Position numbers and translations under genes: made by a program. DNA of 64,000 nt from Apostichopus japonicus (taxonomy: Eukaryota; Echinodermata; Holothuroidea; Aspidochirotida; Stichopodidae): positions 37,012,168 to 37,076,167 of the forward strand of contig NC_092569.1 in NCBI RefSeq assembly GCF_037975245.1, given 5' to 3'. The notes beneath the pieces are model-generated. The model did not search any database. It was not told the DNA's origin and saw only the letters and a program-made list of their open reading frames with translations. This document shows, one piece after another, positions 27,001 through 42,000 of the stretch (position 1 is the first letter of the stretch; each line of letters starts with the position of its first letter).

Positions 27001-30000
27001 AGTCTAAGCTCACTGCTTGTACTCAGCATTCAATCATCTATCTGTGAGTACATCCAACTGCATAGAACTGTTAAAGCCCACTGCCTCTACTCAGCATTCC
27101 ATCATCTATATGTGAGTACATAGGACTGCATAGTACAGTCTGAGCTCACTGCTTGTACTCAACATGCAATCATCTATCTGTGAGTACATAGGACTGCATA
27201 GAACAGTTAAAGCCAGCTGCTTGTACTCAGCATTCAATCATCTACATGTGAGTACATAGGACTGCATAGTACACACTGTAGATGTCCATTAGTTGCACTA
27301 AACATAGATATTGAATTAATGATAATGCAAGAGTGATAAAAGTTTTTTCTTCTTGATGCTGAAAGAATCTTGGTGATTTTGCTAAGAACCCATATCAACT
27401 GAAGTGAACACCTTGGTATGATGTCAGGCTAGACCAGGGTAAAATGCAACACTACTCACCTTAGCATGATGTAATGCTAAACCGCAGTAAACTGCAAACA
27501 TTTCAAAGGCTTCTTCATCAATCTTGGTAAAGCATCCCATTTTCTTATTAACCATCTGTACCACTCCAATAATACTGATGAAAAAAAATAATCACAGATT
27601 ATAATTATCATTGAAGGATTGATATTTGATTTCATATGTGAGTTCTGACATGCAAGTTTCAAAGTCATTACTTTACAAGCATTAACTATGAATGACCATA
27701 CACATAACTTACTGGATAATGAGATGACATGAAGATTGGACCATGAAAGATAACAGATAAAGAACGCATTGAAATATATATGTAGGAGACAGCTGATTTC
27801 ACCCTAACACAGATTGACTACTGCAACTATGACCCAATGTGCTCTAACTGGGTGTTTCAAACTAAGTTCACATTGCTTGTGCATCCTATTCCTCTCTTAC
27901 TAGTGTTCTCTAACTGGGTGTTTCAAACTAAGTTCACATTGCTTGTGCATCCTATTCCTCTCTTACTAGTGTGCTCTAACTGGGTGAATCAAACTAAGTT
28001 CACATTGCTTGTGCATCCTATTCCTCTCTTACTAGTGTGCTCTAACTGGGTGAATCAAACTAAGTTCACATTGCTTGTGCATCCTATTCCTCTCTTACTA
28101 GTGTTCTCTAACTGGGTGAATCAAACTAAGTTCACATTGCTTCTGCATCCTGTTCCTCTCTTACTAGTGTGCTCTAACTGGGTGAATCAAACTAAGTTCA
28201 CATTGCCCGTGCATCCTATTCCTCTCTTACTGGTGTTCTCTAACTGGGTGTTTCAAACTAAGTTCACATAGCTTGTGCATCCTATTCCTCTCTTACTAGT
28301 GTTCTCTAACTGGGTGAGTCAAACTAAGTTCACATTGCTTGTGCATCCTATTCCTCTCTTACTAATGTTCTCTAACTGGGTGAATCAAACTAAGTTCACA
28401 TTGCTTGTGCATCCTATTCCTCTCTTACTAGTGTGCTCTAACTGGGTGTTTCAAACTAAGTTCACATTGCTTGTGCATCCTATTCCTCTCTTACTAATGT
28501 TCTCTAACTTGGTGAATCAAACTAAGTTCACATTGCTTGTGCATCCTATTCCTCTCTTACTAGTGTGCTCTAACTGGGTGTTTCAAACTAAGTTCACATT
28601 GCTTGTGCATCCTATTCCTCTCTTACTAGTGTTCTCTAACTGGGTGTTTCAAACTAAGTTCACATTGCTTGTGCATCCTATTCCTCTCTTACTAGTGTGC
28701 TCTAACTGGGTGTTTCAAACTAAGTTCACATTGCTTGTGCATCCTATTCCTCTCTTACTAGTGTGCTCTAACTGGGTGTTTCAAACTAAGTTCACATTGC
28801 TTGTGCATCCTATTCCTCTCTTACTAGTTTTCTCTACCTGGGTGAATCAAACTAAGTTCACATTGCTTGTGCATCCTATTCCTCTCTTACTAGTGTTCTC
28901 TAACTTGGTGAGTCAAACTAAGTTCACATTGCTTGTGCATCCTATTCCTCTCTTACTAGTGTTCTCTAACTGGGTGAGTCAAACTAAGTTCATTGCTTGT
29001 GCATCCTATTCCTCTCTTACTAGTGTTCTCTAACTGGGTGAATCAAACTAAGTTCACATCGCTTGTGCATCCTATTCCTCTCTAAACTAGTGTTCTAATG
29101 CACATCAATATCCTGCCCAAAGGGAAACAAATTTACAAATTGCAAGATTTTCTTTTTACTTACATATCAATCTTAAAAATGGCAGACAATCTTGCATTGC
29201 AATGAAGTTGCTGTTTACAATGAAGGATTTATGCTGAATACAAGATTAAAACTTCCAAATGTGTTAAAAGTGATGTTAACAGGATTAGTTTATTTGCAGG
29301 TGTCCTTTACAGATAAATAGCTTCATTGTTGCTTCCAGATAAACAAAGAGAGAATAATACCCTCAGGACAGATACCTACCTGGTGTATCAATAAACTAAT
29401 ATTGTGGACACATCACAAGAAATGCTCAGTATGAAACATTCAAATTTCCATTGTTTGCACTTGTCAAGTCTATCAATGGACTGAGCTTTATGGTAATTAG
29501 ATGCTTGATTAAGCTCTGAATCTTTAACACTCTGTGGATCTCACAATTTGTATTTGCCTTGAGGCAACTACAAAGAATGCTTACTGATTTAATGAGGTAC
29601 TTTGGGAGAAGAAAGTTGAAGAAGAAATGTAGTAGTACTACTTTTGCCACAGTTTGATGACCAAGTTGGCAATCAGCCACTAACAATTTGTTAGCTCTTT
29701 CTGTAACTTTCAAAGCAATGGCTCGGAGACATACCTTCCTCGGTTATAAATGGGCATACAAAGTATGGTTTTGGTCTTGTACCCAGTTTGAAGATCAACA
29801 TCTCTGTAAAATAAAAATACACAAAACAGAAATCTGGACAATTCAAACTAGATTCATGAATTCTGCAAGGAAGGAAATAGACAATATAACACCATTTACA
29901 GCCTTGTTTTCTGGAAGAGCAAAGGGGAATTCACATCCAATCTGATCAATACAAGTTACAATATAACACCATTTACAGCATTGTTTTCTACAAGAGCTAA

Positions 30001-33000
30001 GGGGAAGTCACATCCAATCTGATCAATACAAGTTACAATATAACACCATTTACAGCCTTGTTTTCTGGAAGAGCAAAGGGGAATTCACATCCAATCTGAT
30101 CAATACAAGTTACAATATAACACCATTTACAGCATTGTTTTCTGGAAGAGCAAAGGGGAATTCACATCCGATCTGATCAATACAAGTTACAATATAACAC
30201 CATTTACAGCATTGTTTTCTACAAGAGCTAAGGGGAAGTCACATCCAATCTGATCAATACAAGTTACAATATAACACCATTTACAGCATTGTTTTCTGGA
30301 AGAGCAAAGGGGAATTCACATCCGATCTGATCAATACAAGTTACAATATAACACCATTTACAGCATTGTTTTCTACAAGAGCTAAGGGGAAGTCACATCC
30401 GATCTGATCAATACAAGTTACAATATAACACCATTTACAGCATTGTTTTCTGGAAGAGCAAAGGGGAATTCACATCCAATCTGATCAATACAAGTTACAA
30501 TATAACACCATTTACAGCCTTGTTTTCTACAAGAGCTAAGGGGAAGTCACATCCAATCTGATCAATACAAGTTACAATATAACACCATTTACAGCTGAGC
30601 CTTGTAATCTGGAAGAGCAAAGGGGAATTCACATCCAATCTGATCAATACAAGTTACAATATAACACCATTTACAGCTGTGTAATCTACAAGAGCTAAGG
30701 GGAAGTCACATTATGCATCCAGCTGTAACTATTTAATGGATATAGCTATTGTCATGGCAACATGTTTAGTAGCACTGGTGGGGTGAGAGGTGTAAATATC
30801 ATTAAGGACATATGGATCACACTTGCATTAAGTACTAAACATTTTGATATTGTGTGTAGAATACAAATCCAGTATAATTATGTTGTATTTGTAATACAGA
30901 TATAATCAACATCAAGTATGGATTCATCTCCTAGTGGGATCTAAGCCAAGTACATTGGGCATCTCTGTAGTATCAACCTGTTAAATATTTGATCTTATAA
31001 GACTGAAGTAATCAGTGATAAAAACATTACGCATTTAGGTAAAATTACTTCCGAAGTATCAATAACATTGCAGCACCTGTTAAATCTTTGATCTTGGTAA
31101 GCATCAGGAATGCTCAAGATTTCTCCAGTAGAGGCAACATGTCCAGCCACTCCTTTAGCCATGGGGAACCTGAAGAGAACATTCATTATATACCAGTAAA
31201 TACCAGGAATGAACATAACATGCGTGACTACACCTAGAGGATCCTAATACCACTTATGTATTTAACACAAAATATCCTGGAGTACTTAACACACCTGACT
31301 ACACCTAGGGTGTTCCTATTACCAGTATGTATTTAAAGGAATGGTTCAGGTGTCTGACATGTCTATCTTGTATGAAAGAGCTTAATAAGACAAACAGAAC
31401 AGTGAAGAAACTACCATGATAGCATGCTCTGTTAAGGAGATATCACACTTTGAAGATTTCACAATTTCTTTGCAAATGACTGGTGTAGAAAGACTAACTG
31501 TGAGGGTGTGATGTCACATCCTCACTTCCTTAACATGTGTCAATATATTTCATTAAAAATTAATTACATTTTTCGTCACAAATCTAAAAAAATATAATCA
31601 AACATTCTTCAGATGTTAAATCTCAAATACTTCCCTAGACACATATGAGATCTCCTGACGTATCTTTTGGTTGTAAGTCATAAAATCTTACAAAATATTT
31701 TAATAAATAACAAAGACTTTTCAGGACTGTGAGGATATAACGTCACAGCTAGTCTGATTTCAGCAGTTTCTTCACAATCAGATAGAACTTAAAACTTGAA
31801 TATCTCCTTAACGGAAAAAGATATTTGAATAATTTCTTCACTATTGGGTTTCTTTTATTGTCCTCTTTCATATAAGATAAACATTTGTGACACCTGAACT
31901 AGTCTTTTAACACTAAATATGCTTGAGTACATAACATGCGTGACTACACCTAGAGTGATCATAATACACATATGTATTTACCTTAACACTTAATATGCTG
32001 GAGTACTTAACACACCTAACTACACCTAGGGTGTTCCTAATGCCGGTATGTATTTAACACTAAATATGCTGCAGTACTTAACACACCTAACTACACCTAG
32101 GGTGATCATAACACCAGTATGTATTTAACACTAAATATGCTTGAGTACATAGCATGCGTGACTACATCTAGAGTGGTCATAATACCAGTATGTATTTAAC
32201 ACTAAAAATGCTGTAGTACTTAACACACCTAACTAAACCTAGGGGTGTTCCCTACACCAATATGTTTTTAACACTACTTATGCTGGAGTACTTAAAGTCT
32301 TAATACATGTTTGCTGATGAATTTTGGAAAACAAACTTCTGAAGCAGTTTCAGTGTTTTTTATTCTAAATGCACTCTGACCAGGTGGGTTTAATGGAGAA
32401 AAGATGTCGCAATCGTAAGAAAGAAATTTATTTTCTGTTGCCCTTATGGCGCAAACGATTTACCGTAAAATCACTGCGACCGCCCATTTCAGAATGTTCA
32501 TTACAAATGTAACCTACATATACTCGTATCGTCCACTTTCTTGACCCAATTTCACATAGGAAATGTCGAAAACACCTGTTTATTCCTTGCAGTAGAAGTA
32601 AATGACATAATTTTGCAAGTTACATTGGTTAAGACCGAAAGAAAGATACTTTTCAAGAAAATTGACCTAACATCTAGGCTAATCACGAAAGTGAAAGTAA
32701 GCTTAACGGTCGTTAACAAAACAGAGAGATTTGATTGGCGCATGATCTGTTGGGCGGGGCTTGCAAATTTTGATTAAAATTTGTTGAATCTACGGACTGG
32801 TTAAAAATCTGGCGAATTTTTTTCAGCTCAAAATGTTTAACGACAGATAAACTCAATGAAAATTATGATTATTAATATAGAAATAGCATAGAACGGTGTT
32901 ATTTTCACTGAGCTTTTAGGGCAGTAAGCTGGAAATGTCAAAGTTAAAATTTGGCAAACACACATTGGGACTTTAACACACCTGACTACAACTAGGGTCT

Positions 33001-36000
33001 TCCTTATACCAATATGTATTTAACACTAAACATGCTGGAATACTTCACACCTGGTTACTGACCTTATTTCTTTCTGATCCTGTTCATCCATCATCTGATT
33101 TCCCAGGCCATTGCCTATGTCAAAAATCCTTGCATACAGCTCCTTTGTTTTGCTGTCTACCAAGAATAAACTGGCTCGGTCTGCACTCACTAACTTCTGT
33201 GCAAAGTTCTAGCAAAAACAGGAGATTCAGTAAAAGCTATTCTTTAAGTGAAAAGAAGAGGGAGATGATGGAAGGACTACACATAAAACAAATTCATTGA
33301 TATCTTTTTATTATATTGATATATCCTCACAGTAAATGTTTTAATTAGTTTTCAACTTACCATAATTTTCATGATAACACCATCCATGCTTACAATATCT
33401 GTAAATATTGACCTAAACGACAAAACAAAAAATTAAAAAAAATCAGAACGTAACTGCAATCTACATGAAGTAACTACTAAAAGAGCAATTAAAAGGGCAA
33501 ACAGAGATATCTGTTAGTCTAAACTGAGGCTCATCAAACATTTGCTGATGAAGGAAGTTATACTTTAAAGGTTTGTGACTACAATCTGCATCAAAGTCAA
33601 TATAAGCTGTTACTTTCTATATTGAGAGCATTAGGAGTAGTAGGACAAACTGGCTGGAGTTATGATGTGAATTGGGAAGCATTGAGAGCATAAGGAGCAG
33701 TAGGACAACCCAGGTACTGGCTGGAGTTATGTGAATTGTGAGGCAAAGAAAGCATTGAGAGCATTAGGACAACCCAGGTACTGGCTGGAGTTAGGATGTA
33801 CATTGGGAAGCATTGAGAGCATTAGGAGTAGTAGGACAACCCATGTACTGGCTGGAGTTATGATGTACATTGGGAAGCATTGAGAGCATTAGGAGTAGTA
33901 GGACAACCCAGGTACTGGCTGGAGTTATGATGTACATTGGGAAGCATTGAGAGCATAAGGAGTAGTAGGACAACCCAGGTACTGGCTGGAGTTATGATGT
34001 GAACTGGGAAGCAAAGAAAGCATTGAGAGCATTAGGAGTAATAGGACAACCCAGGTACTGGCTGGAGTTATGATGTGTATTGGGAAGCAAAGAAAGCATT
34101 GAGAGCATTAGGAGTAATAGGACAACCCAGGTACTGGCTGGAGTTATGATGTTAATTGGGAAGCAAAGAAAGCATTGAGAGCATTAGGACAACCCAGGTA
34201 ATTGCTGGAGTTATGATGTGTATTGGGAAGCAAAGAAAGCATTGAGAGCATTAGGACAACCCAGGTACTGGCTGGAGTTATGATGTGAATTGGGAAGCAA
34301 AGAAAGCATTGAGAGCATTAGGAGTAATAGGACAACCCAGGTACTGGCTGGAGTTATGATGTGAATTGGGAAGCAAAGAAAGCATTGAGAGCATTAGGAC
34401 AACCCAGGTACTTGCTGGAGTTATGATGTGAATTGGGAAGCAAAGAAAGCATTGAGAGCATTAGGAGTAGTAGGACAACCCAGGTACTGGCTGGAGTTAT
34501 GATGTGAATTGGGAAGCAAAGAAATATTGAGAGCATTAGGACAACCCAGGTACTGGCTGGAGTTATGATGTGTATTGGGAAGCAAAGAAAGCATTGAGAG
34601 CATTAGGAGTAGTAGGACAACCCAGGTGATGGGTGGAGTTACGATGTGAATTGGGAAGCAAAGAAAGCATTGAGAGCATTAGGAGTAGTAGGACAACCCA
34701 GGTACTGGCTGGAGTTATGATGTACATTGGGAAGCAAAGAAAGCATTGAGAGCATTAGGAGTAGTAGGACAACCCAGGTACTGGCTGAAGTTATGATGTG
34801 TATTGTGAGGCAAATAAAGCATTGAGAGCATTAGGAGTAGTACGACAACCCAGGTACTGGCTGGAGTTATGATGTACATTGGGAAGCAAAGAAAGCATTG
34901 AGAGCATTAGGAGTAGTAGGACAACCCAGGTACTGGCTGGAGTTATGATGTGAATTGGGAAGCAAAGAAAGCATTGAGAGCATTAGGAGTAGTAGGACAA
35001 CCCAGGTACTGGCTGGAGTTATGATGTGTATTGTGAGGCAAAGAAAGCATTGCAAGCATTGGCAATGCCAAATACTATCTAGTACAGTTATTTTGAATAA
35101 TTGGACTTATATTTGACTATTGATGTTAGCCCATGCTCGCTTGGAAGAAGTTTGCTTGGATGTTTAAATATTCTTTGTAATAGTTTGAACTGGTGACTAG
35201 TTTCCACATAATCCACAAGATGCATGATCTATAGGATTAACCCTTAATCCTAGGATTACACTCACCTGGTGACAGCCAGAAGGAAGTCATTCAATTTTCT
35301 TTGTCTTGTCATACTTATGTAGATCTAAAGATCAATACAGAGAATAGAAACAAAAGTCAAGTCTAATCAACATTCATTGGAAGAAAGATGGATTTATCCA
35401 GACATCAATTAAAAGCAAAGATTAACAAGATGGATTTATCCAGACATCAATTAAAAGCAAAGATTAACAAGATGGATTTATCCAGACATCAATTAAAAGC
35501 AAAGATTAACAAGATGGATTGTTAAATTTTATAATAATTAACAAATAGCACTGTGATAATGCTTAAACAAATGGCAACCATGGCTTCACATTTGCATGGT
35601 CCAGGGATGTGTTTTAATAATGAGAAGGATATCCAATGAATCTCTTTGAAGTTTACTTGTTGCCACCAAGGACACCATCTCTGTTATACTTGCTAAGTCC
35701 TACATCCTAATCATGTTAATTAATAACTACACAATACCAAGGTTACTTCATCTACTTAAAGAAGGTTTAAACACACAAATAGGATATAGTTAATATCAGT
35801 GGTTACCTCTGAAATCTAATATTATTGACTTGAGTCAACAAGATAGTGGTTGGTGAAGAGTCTGATTTCAAACACCACAATGAAGTAATTGTTCATTTGA
35901 ACACTTTGTAAAAGTTTGGATTTGAGAGACATCTCACTAATCTTGTTTGGATTAAGTTGTTCTTTACAGACACATTTTCAGAGTACATAGTATTACATTG

Positions 36001-39000
36001 CTATATAGTGTGAACAGCCGTTTCACTCTCTTACGATATAAACCTGTGACCTTGGATGAAAGATTCTTGTTTTCAGAACATACTGTAATTGGCTCTTGGC
36101 AGCTTGTATTCATATTATGAAATTACAAACATGATAGAAAAGAAAACAAAGAACAACAACAACAAAGAACAACAATAACAACAAAGAACAACAATAACAA
36201 CAAAGAACAACAATAACAACAAAGAACAACAATAACAACAAAGAACAACAATAACAACAAAGAACAACAATAACAACAAAGAACAACACTAACAACAAAG
36301 AACAACAATAACAACTGAACTTCAAAACCTATCAATCAAAACTTTGAAATTGAAGAGGATTGTAAGTCCTTAAAATTTTAGGTCTTTGTGAATCTGTTGC
36401 ATATATTCATCTCTAATCCTTCCATGATTAAATGCATATATGTCATACATATGCATGATCAACACTCACCAGGTGAGATAACTAACTGGTCAGTAAATGG
36501 GAGGAAATGTGTGTGCATGATATACCCATATAACAAAACTGCATGATCAACGCGACTCACCAGGTGAGATAACTAACTGGTCAGTATATAGGTGGAAATG
36601 TGTGTGCATGATATACCCATATAACAAAACTGCATGATCAACACTCACCAGGTGAGATAACTAACTGGTCAGTAAATGGGAGGAAATGTGTGTGCATGAT
36701 ATACCCATATAACAAAACTGTTTGCTCACATCATGTTAACAATAATACTGAGGAAATGTGTGTGCATGATATACCCATATAACAAAACTGTTTGCTCACA
36801 TCATGTTAACAATAATACTGAGGAAATGTGTGTGCATGATATACCCATATAACAAAACTGTTTGCTCACATCATGTTAACAATAATACTGAGGAAATGTG
36901 TGTGCATGATATACCCATATAACAAAACTGTTTGCTCACATCATGTTAACAATAATACTGAGGAAATGTGTGTGCATGATATACCCATATAACAAAACTG
37001 TTTGCTCACATCATGTTAACAATAATACTGAGGAAATGTGTGTGCATGATATACCCATATAACAAAACTGTTTGCTCACATCATGTTAACAATAATACTG
37101 AGGAAATGTGTGTGCATGATATACCCATATAACAAAACTGTTTGCTCACATCATGTTAACAATAATACTTCCACTTCGGTCAAATTGTACAAATGATTCT
37201 GTCTATAGTAGGAGCAACATCCCAATAGCAAATAATGAATGGCCAATTAAACAATTGGTATTTCTACATCACTGTTTGATAACCGACATTACACATTACA
37301 AGTATCATAATTCAGATATCAAAATTAGTAAGTACAGCTTGTACAATAGTAACTTTTTAGAATATATTACAGCTGGTAACACGTAAGAAGGTCATATGGT
37401 TAACCCTAGAATAACATCTTCATTTCCCACTTGTGTTTTTATAGCAATGAAACCTGCTTCCACTCAACCAATAGCTATTGACAACAACAAAAAAGAAGCT
37501 TTCTAGCAAAATTGTGCTAATTCTTGTAATTGCATAAGTTGAGAGGAACAAATATAGCTCCAGTTTTCAAAAGAGGGAAATTTGTAACAAATTTGTAAAA
37601 ATGATGTGTCATATTCCTAATTGTAATGATAAATTTACTGCATTCTACCTGTTAACTAATTAGCATTCCACGGTGTAATTAACTAATTAGTATTCCACGG
37701 TGCAATTAAGGAATAAATTGCTTAAGGCTGTCTGCTATTACAACAATAACAGAGATCCTAAATTTTTGGGAATAATGGACGAGGCCCACTCAAGTCAGTT
37801 ATTGTTTGAAATTTAGGGTTGAGACTGTTTATGAGCCAATAAACAGGCAACCATTTTAAGCAATGTATTCCTATTCGACACCCCAAAATTTATAATAAAC
37901 ATCCGTTTTTTAAGCAAAAAAATTGAAAAAATTGAGTGGCAAATATCCTTGAATGGTTGAAGCATTTAATTGTCATACTCCATTTCACTTGGAGGAAGTT
38001 ATGGTTGGAATGAGTTGTTCACTAACTAGGCCTAATGTTAGACTGACCACTGCAAAGCCAATATGCTAGGCTACAACACTTTTGCTAAGGATGTTTTAAA
38101 TCATACAGTATTGAAGTTGTAAAGAGCTGAGACATCTTACCAACAGGATCTTATCAATGCATGTTATTGTACACAATTGTGTCTCATACTACATTTTACT
38201 AATAACACACTAAATGATACATGGACTAAAGCTTTGTCTTAGCTGGTATGGACTACAGCTTTGTCTTAGTTGGTATGAACGGAACATTCACAATCAAGTA
38301 AGAAATTCAAACTGTGATGGATCATTATTAAAAAATGAGTTCTGAGAGCAAGTGACATGATAAAGTATAATGAGTTGATGATAGCAGGCTGTAATAATTA
38401 TACATAAATAAATTGAAGACATCAGGCTATGTGGAACTATTTGTAAACTGGACAAGGAAGTAAGCTGCAATGAGCTATTGATGATAATAATAATAGGCTA
38501 TAATGAATAATATGAAGATAAATGGGGTATGAGTAGTCAGCTATAGTCATGCACCAAGAATAGCAGTGAAAGGAGAGGAATGTATAACTCCTGCTTGACA
38601 TGCACCAAGATTAACAGTACAAGGAGAGGAATGTATAACTCCTGCTTGTCATGCACCAAGAATAGCAGTGAAGGGAGATGAAAGTATAACTCCTGCTTGT
38701 CATGGACCAAGAATAGAGGTGAAAGGAGAGGAATGTATAACACCAGCTTGACATGCACCAAGAATAGCAGTGAAGGGAGATGAAAGTATAACTCCTGCTT
38801 GTCATGGACCAAGAATAAAAGAGAAAGGTGGGGAATGTATAAATCCTGCTTGTCATGTACTAAGAGTAGGAGTGAAAGTAGAGGAATGTATAACTCCTGC
38901 TTGTCATGCACCAAGAACAGCAGTGAAAAGAGAGGAATGTATAACACCAGCTTGACATGCACCAAGAATAGCAGTGAAGGGAGATGAAAGTATAACTCCT

Positions 39001-42000
39001 GCTTGTCATGGACCAAGAATAAAAGAGAAAGGTGGGGAATGTATAAATCCTGCTTGTCATGTACTAAGAGTAGGAGTGAAAGTAGAGGAATGTATAACTC
39101 CTGCTTGTCATGCACCAAGAACAGCAGTGAAAAGAGAGGAATGTATAACTTCTGCTTGTCATGGACCAAGATTAAAAGAGAAAGGTGGGGAATGTATAAA
39201 TCCTGCTTGTCATGTGCTAAGAATAGGAGTGAAAGTAGAGGAATGTATTACTGCTGCTTGTCATGCACCAAGATTAAAAGAGAAAGGTGGGGAATGTATA
39301 AATCCTGCTTGTCATGTGCTAAGAATAGGAGTGAAAGTAGAGGAATGTATAACTCCTGCTTGTCATGCACCAAGATTAAGAGTGAAAAGAGAGGAATGTA
39401 TAACACCTGCTTGTCATGGACCAAGACTAAAAGAGAAAGGTGGGGAATTTATAAATCCTGCCTGTCATGTGCTAAGAATAGAGGTGAAAGTAGAGGAATG
39501 TATTACTACTGCTTGTCATGTACCAAAAATAGCAGTGAAAGTAGAGGAATGTATAACTTCTGCTTGTCATGGACCAAGATTAAAAGAGAAAGGTGGGGAA
39601 TGTATAAATCCTGCTTGTCATGTACTAAGAATAGAGGTGAAAGGAGAGGAATGTATAATTCCTGCTTGTCATGCACCAAGAATAGCAGTGAAAAGAGAGG
39701 AATGTATTACTGCTGCTTGTCATGCACCAAGATTAAAAGAGAAAGGTGGGGAATGTATAAATCCTGCTTGTCATGTACTAAGAATAGAGGTGAAAGGAGA
39801 GGAATGTATAATTCCTGCTTGTCATGCACCAAGAATAGCAGTGAAAAGAGAGGAATGTATTACTCCTGCTTGTCATGCACCAAGAACAGCAGTGAAGGGA
39901 GATAAATGTATAACTCCTGCTTGTCATGCACTAAGAATAGAGGTGGAAGTTACCTCTGACGCAGGATCCTGTTTATAGAGCTGCAGGGAAGAACAACAAC
40001 ATGCAAGATGCGTGCGGCAGGAGTGAAGGAATACGCAGTACAAATGCATAAAACTAACATTAATTAAACAGACATGGAAACATCAACTTCTACCTATTCA
40101 GATAATGCAATCAAGTTTATCACACTAATCTTGGGAAGACATAAATTGTGAAAATGACCACCCTAAATTGTCAAACTTCAATCACCACCCTCAGCTACCA
40201 TCATTAACTGTCCACTCTCAATCACCACTATACTCAGCTACCATCATTAATTGCCCACCCTCAATCACCACTCTCAGCTACCATCATTAATCATCCACCC
40301 TAAATCACCACCCTCAGCTACTATCATTACTTGTCCACCCTCAATCACCACCCTCAGCTACCGTCATTAATCATCCAACCTCAATCACCACCCTCAGCTA
40401 CCATCATTAATCGTCCACCCTCAATCACCAACCTCAGCTACCATCTTTAATTGCCCACCCTCAATCACCACTCTCAGCTACCATCATTAATCATCCACAC
40501 TCAATCACCACCCTAAGCTACCGTCTTTAATCATCCACCCTCAATAACCACCCTCAGCTTCCATCATTAACTGTCCACCCTCAAACACCACTATACTCAG
40601 CTACCATCATGAATTCTCCACCCTCAATCAACACCCTCAGCTACCATCATAAATCATCCACCCTCCATCACCACTCTCAGCTACCATCATTAATCATCCA
40701 CCCTCAATCACCATCCTCAGTTAACATCATTAATCATCCACCCTCAATCACCACCCTCAGCTACCATCATGCATAATCCACCCTCAATCACCAACCTCAG
40801 CTACCATCAGTAATTGTCCACCCTCAATCACCACCCTCGGCTACCATCATTAATCATTCACCATAAATCACCACCCTCAGCTACCATCATAAATTGCCCA
40901 CCCTCAATCACCACTCTCAGCTACCATCATTAATCATCCACCCTCAATCACCACCCTCAGCTACCACCATTAATCATCCACCCTCAATCACCACCCTCAG
41001 CTACCATCATTAATCATCCACCCTCAATCACCAACTTCAGATACCATCATTAATCATCCACCCTCAATCATCACCCTCAGCTACCATCATTAATCATCCA
41101 ACCTTAATCACGACCCTCAGCTACCATCATTAATCATCCACCCTCAATCACCACCTCAGCTACCATCATTAATCATCCACCCTCAATCACCACCCTCAGC
41201 TACCATCATTAATTATCCAACCTCAATCACCACCCTCAGCTACCATCATCAATTGTCCAACCTCAAGTAACTGACCAATGTAGCACATGTTACAGAGGAA
41301 GCTTGCCATTGTTACACATACAGAGGTAGCTGACCAATGTAACACATCATACAGAGGTAGCTGACCAATGTAACACATCATACAGAGGTAGCTGACCAAT
41401 GTAACACATCATACAGAGGTAGCTGACCAATGTAACACAGCTTACAGAGGTAGCTGACCAATGTAACACAGCTTACAGAGGTAGCTGACCAATGTAACAC
41501 ATCATACAGAGGTAGCTGACCAATGTAACACATCATACAGAGGTAGCTGACCAATGTAACACAGCTTACAGAGGTAGCTGACCAAAGTAACACATCATTT
41601 AGAGGCAGCTGACCAATGTAACACATCATACAGAGGTAGCTGACCAATGTAACACATCATACAGAGGTAGCTGACCAATGTAACACAGCTTACAGAGGTA
41701 GCTGACCAATGTAACACATCATACAGAGGTAGCTGACCAATGTAACACAGCTTACAGAGGTAGCTGACTAATGTAGCACATCATACAGAGGTAGCTGACC
41801 AATGTAACACATCATACAGAGGTAGCTGACCAATGTAGCACATCATACAGAGGTAGCTGACCAATGTAACACATCATACAGAGGTAGCTGACCAATGTAG
41901 CACATCATACAGAGGTAGCTGACCAATGTAACACATCATACAGAGGTAGCTGACCAATGTAACACATCATACAGAGGTAGCTGACCAATGTAACACATCA

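Larger units (their letters stand above)
31200..33055. repeat. About 70-bp repeat, split by two transposon insertions
   Basis: Unit 'taacactaaatatgctggag' + 'tacttaacacacctgactac' + 'acctagggtgttcctaatac' + 'cagtatgtat'. It occupies 31200-31335, 31908-32294 and 32974-33055; the gaps are the two elements described separately. About nine units remain and are more diverged than most arrays here, so it is older. Confidence 0.9.

Noticed and set aside
27837-29033. Open frames of 144 and 252 codons with hydrophobic repeats
   Set aside because: 66-bp minisatellite; repeated hydrophobic units look membrane-like only by composition.
38974-39978. 334-codon Cys/His repeat protein ([11 protein letters not shown] units) resembling a zinc-finger array
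   Set aside because: 51-bp tandem repeat with three open frames; Cys and His spacing does not match a zinc-finger family, and its end overlaps the candidate W8 exon on the other strand.
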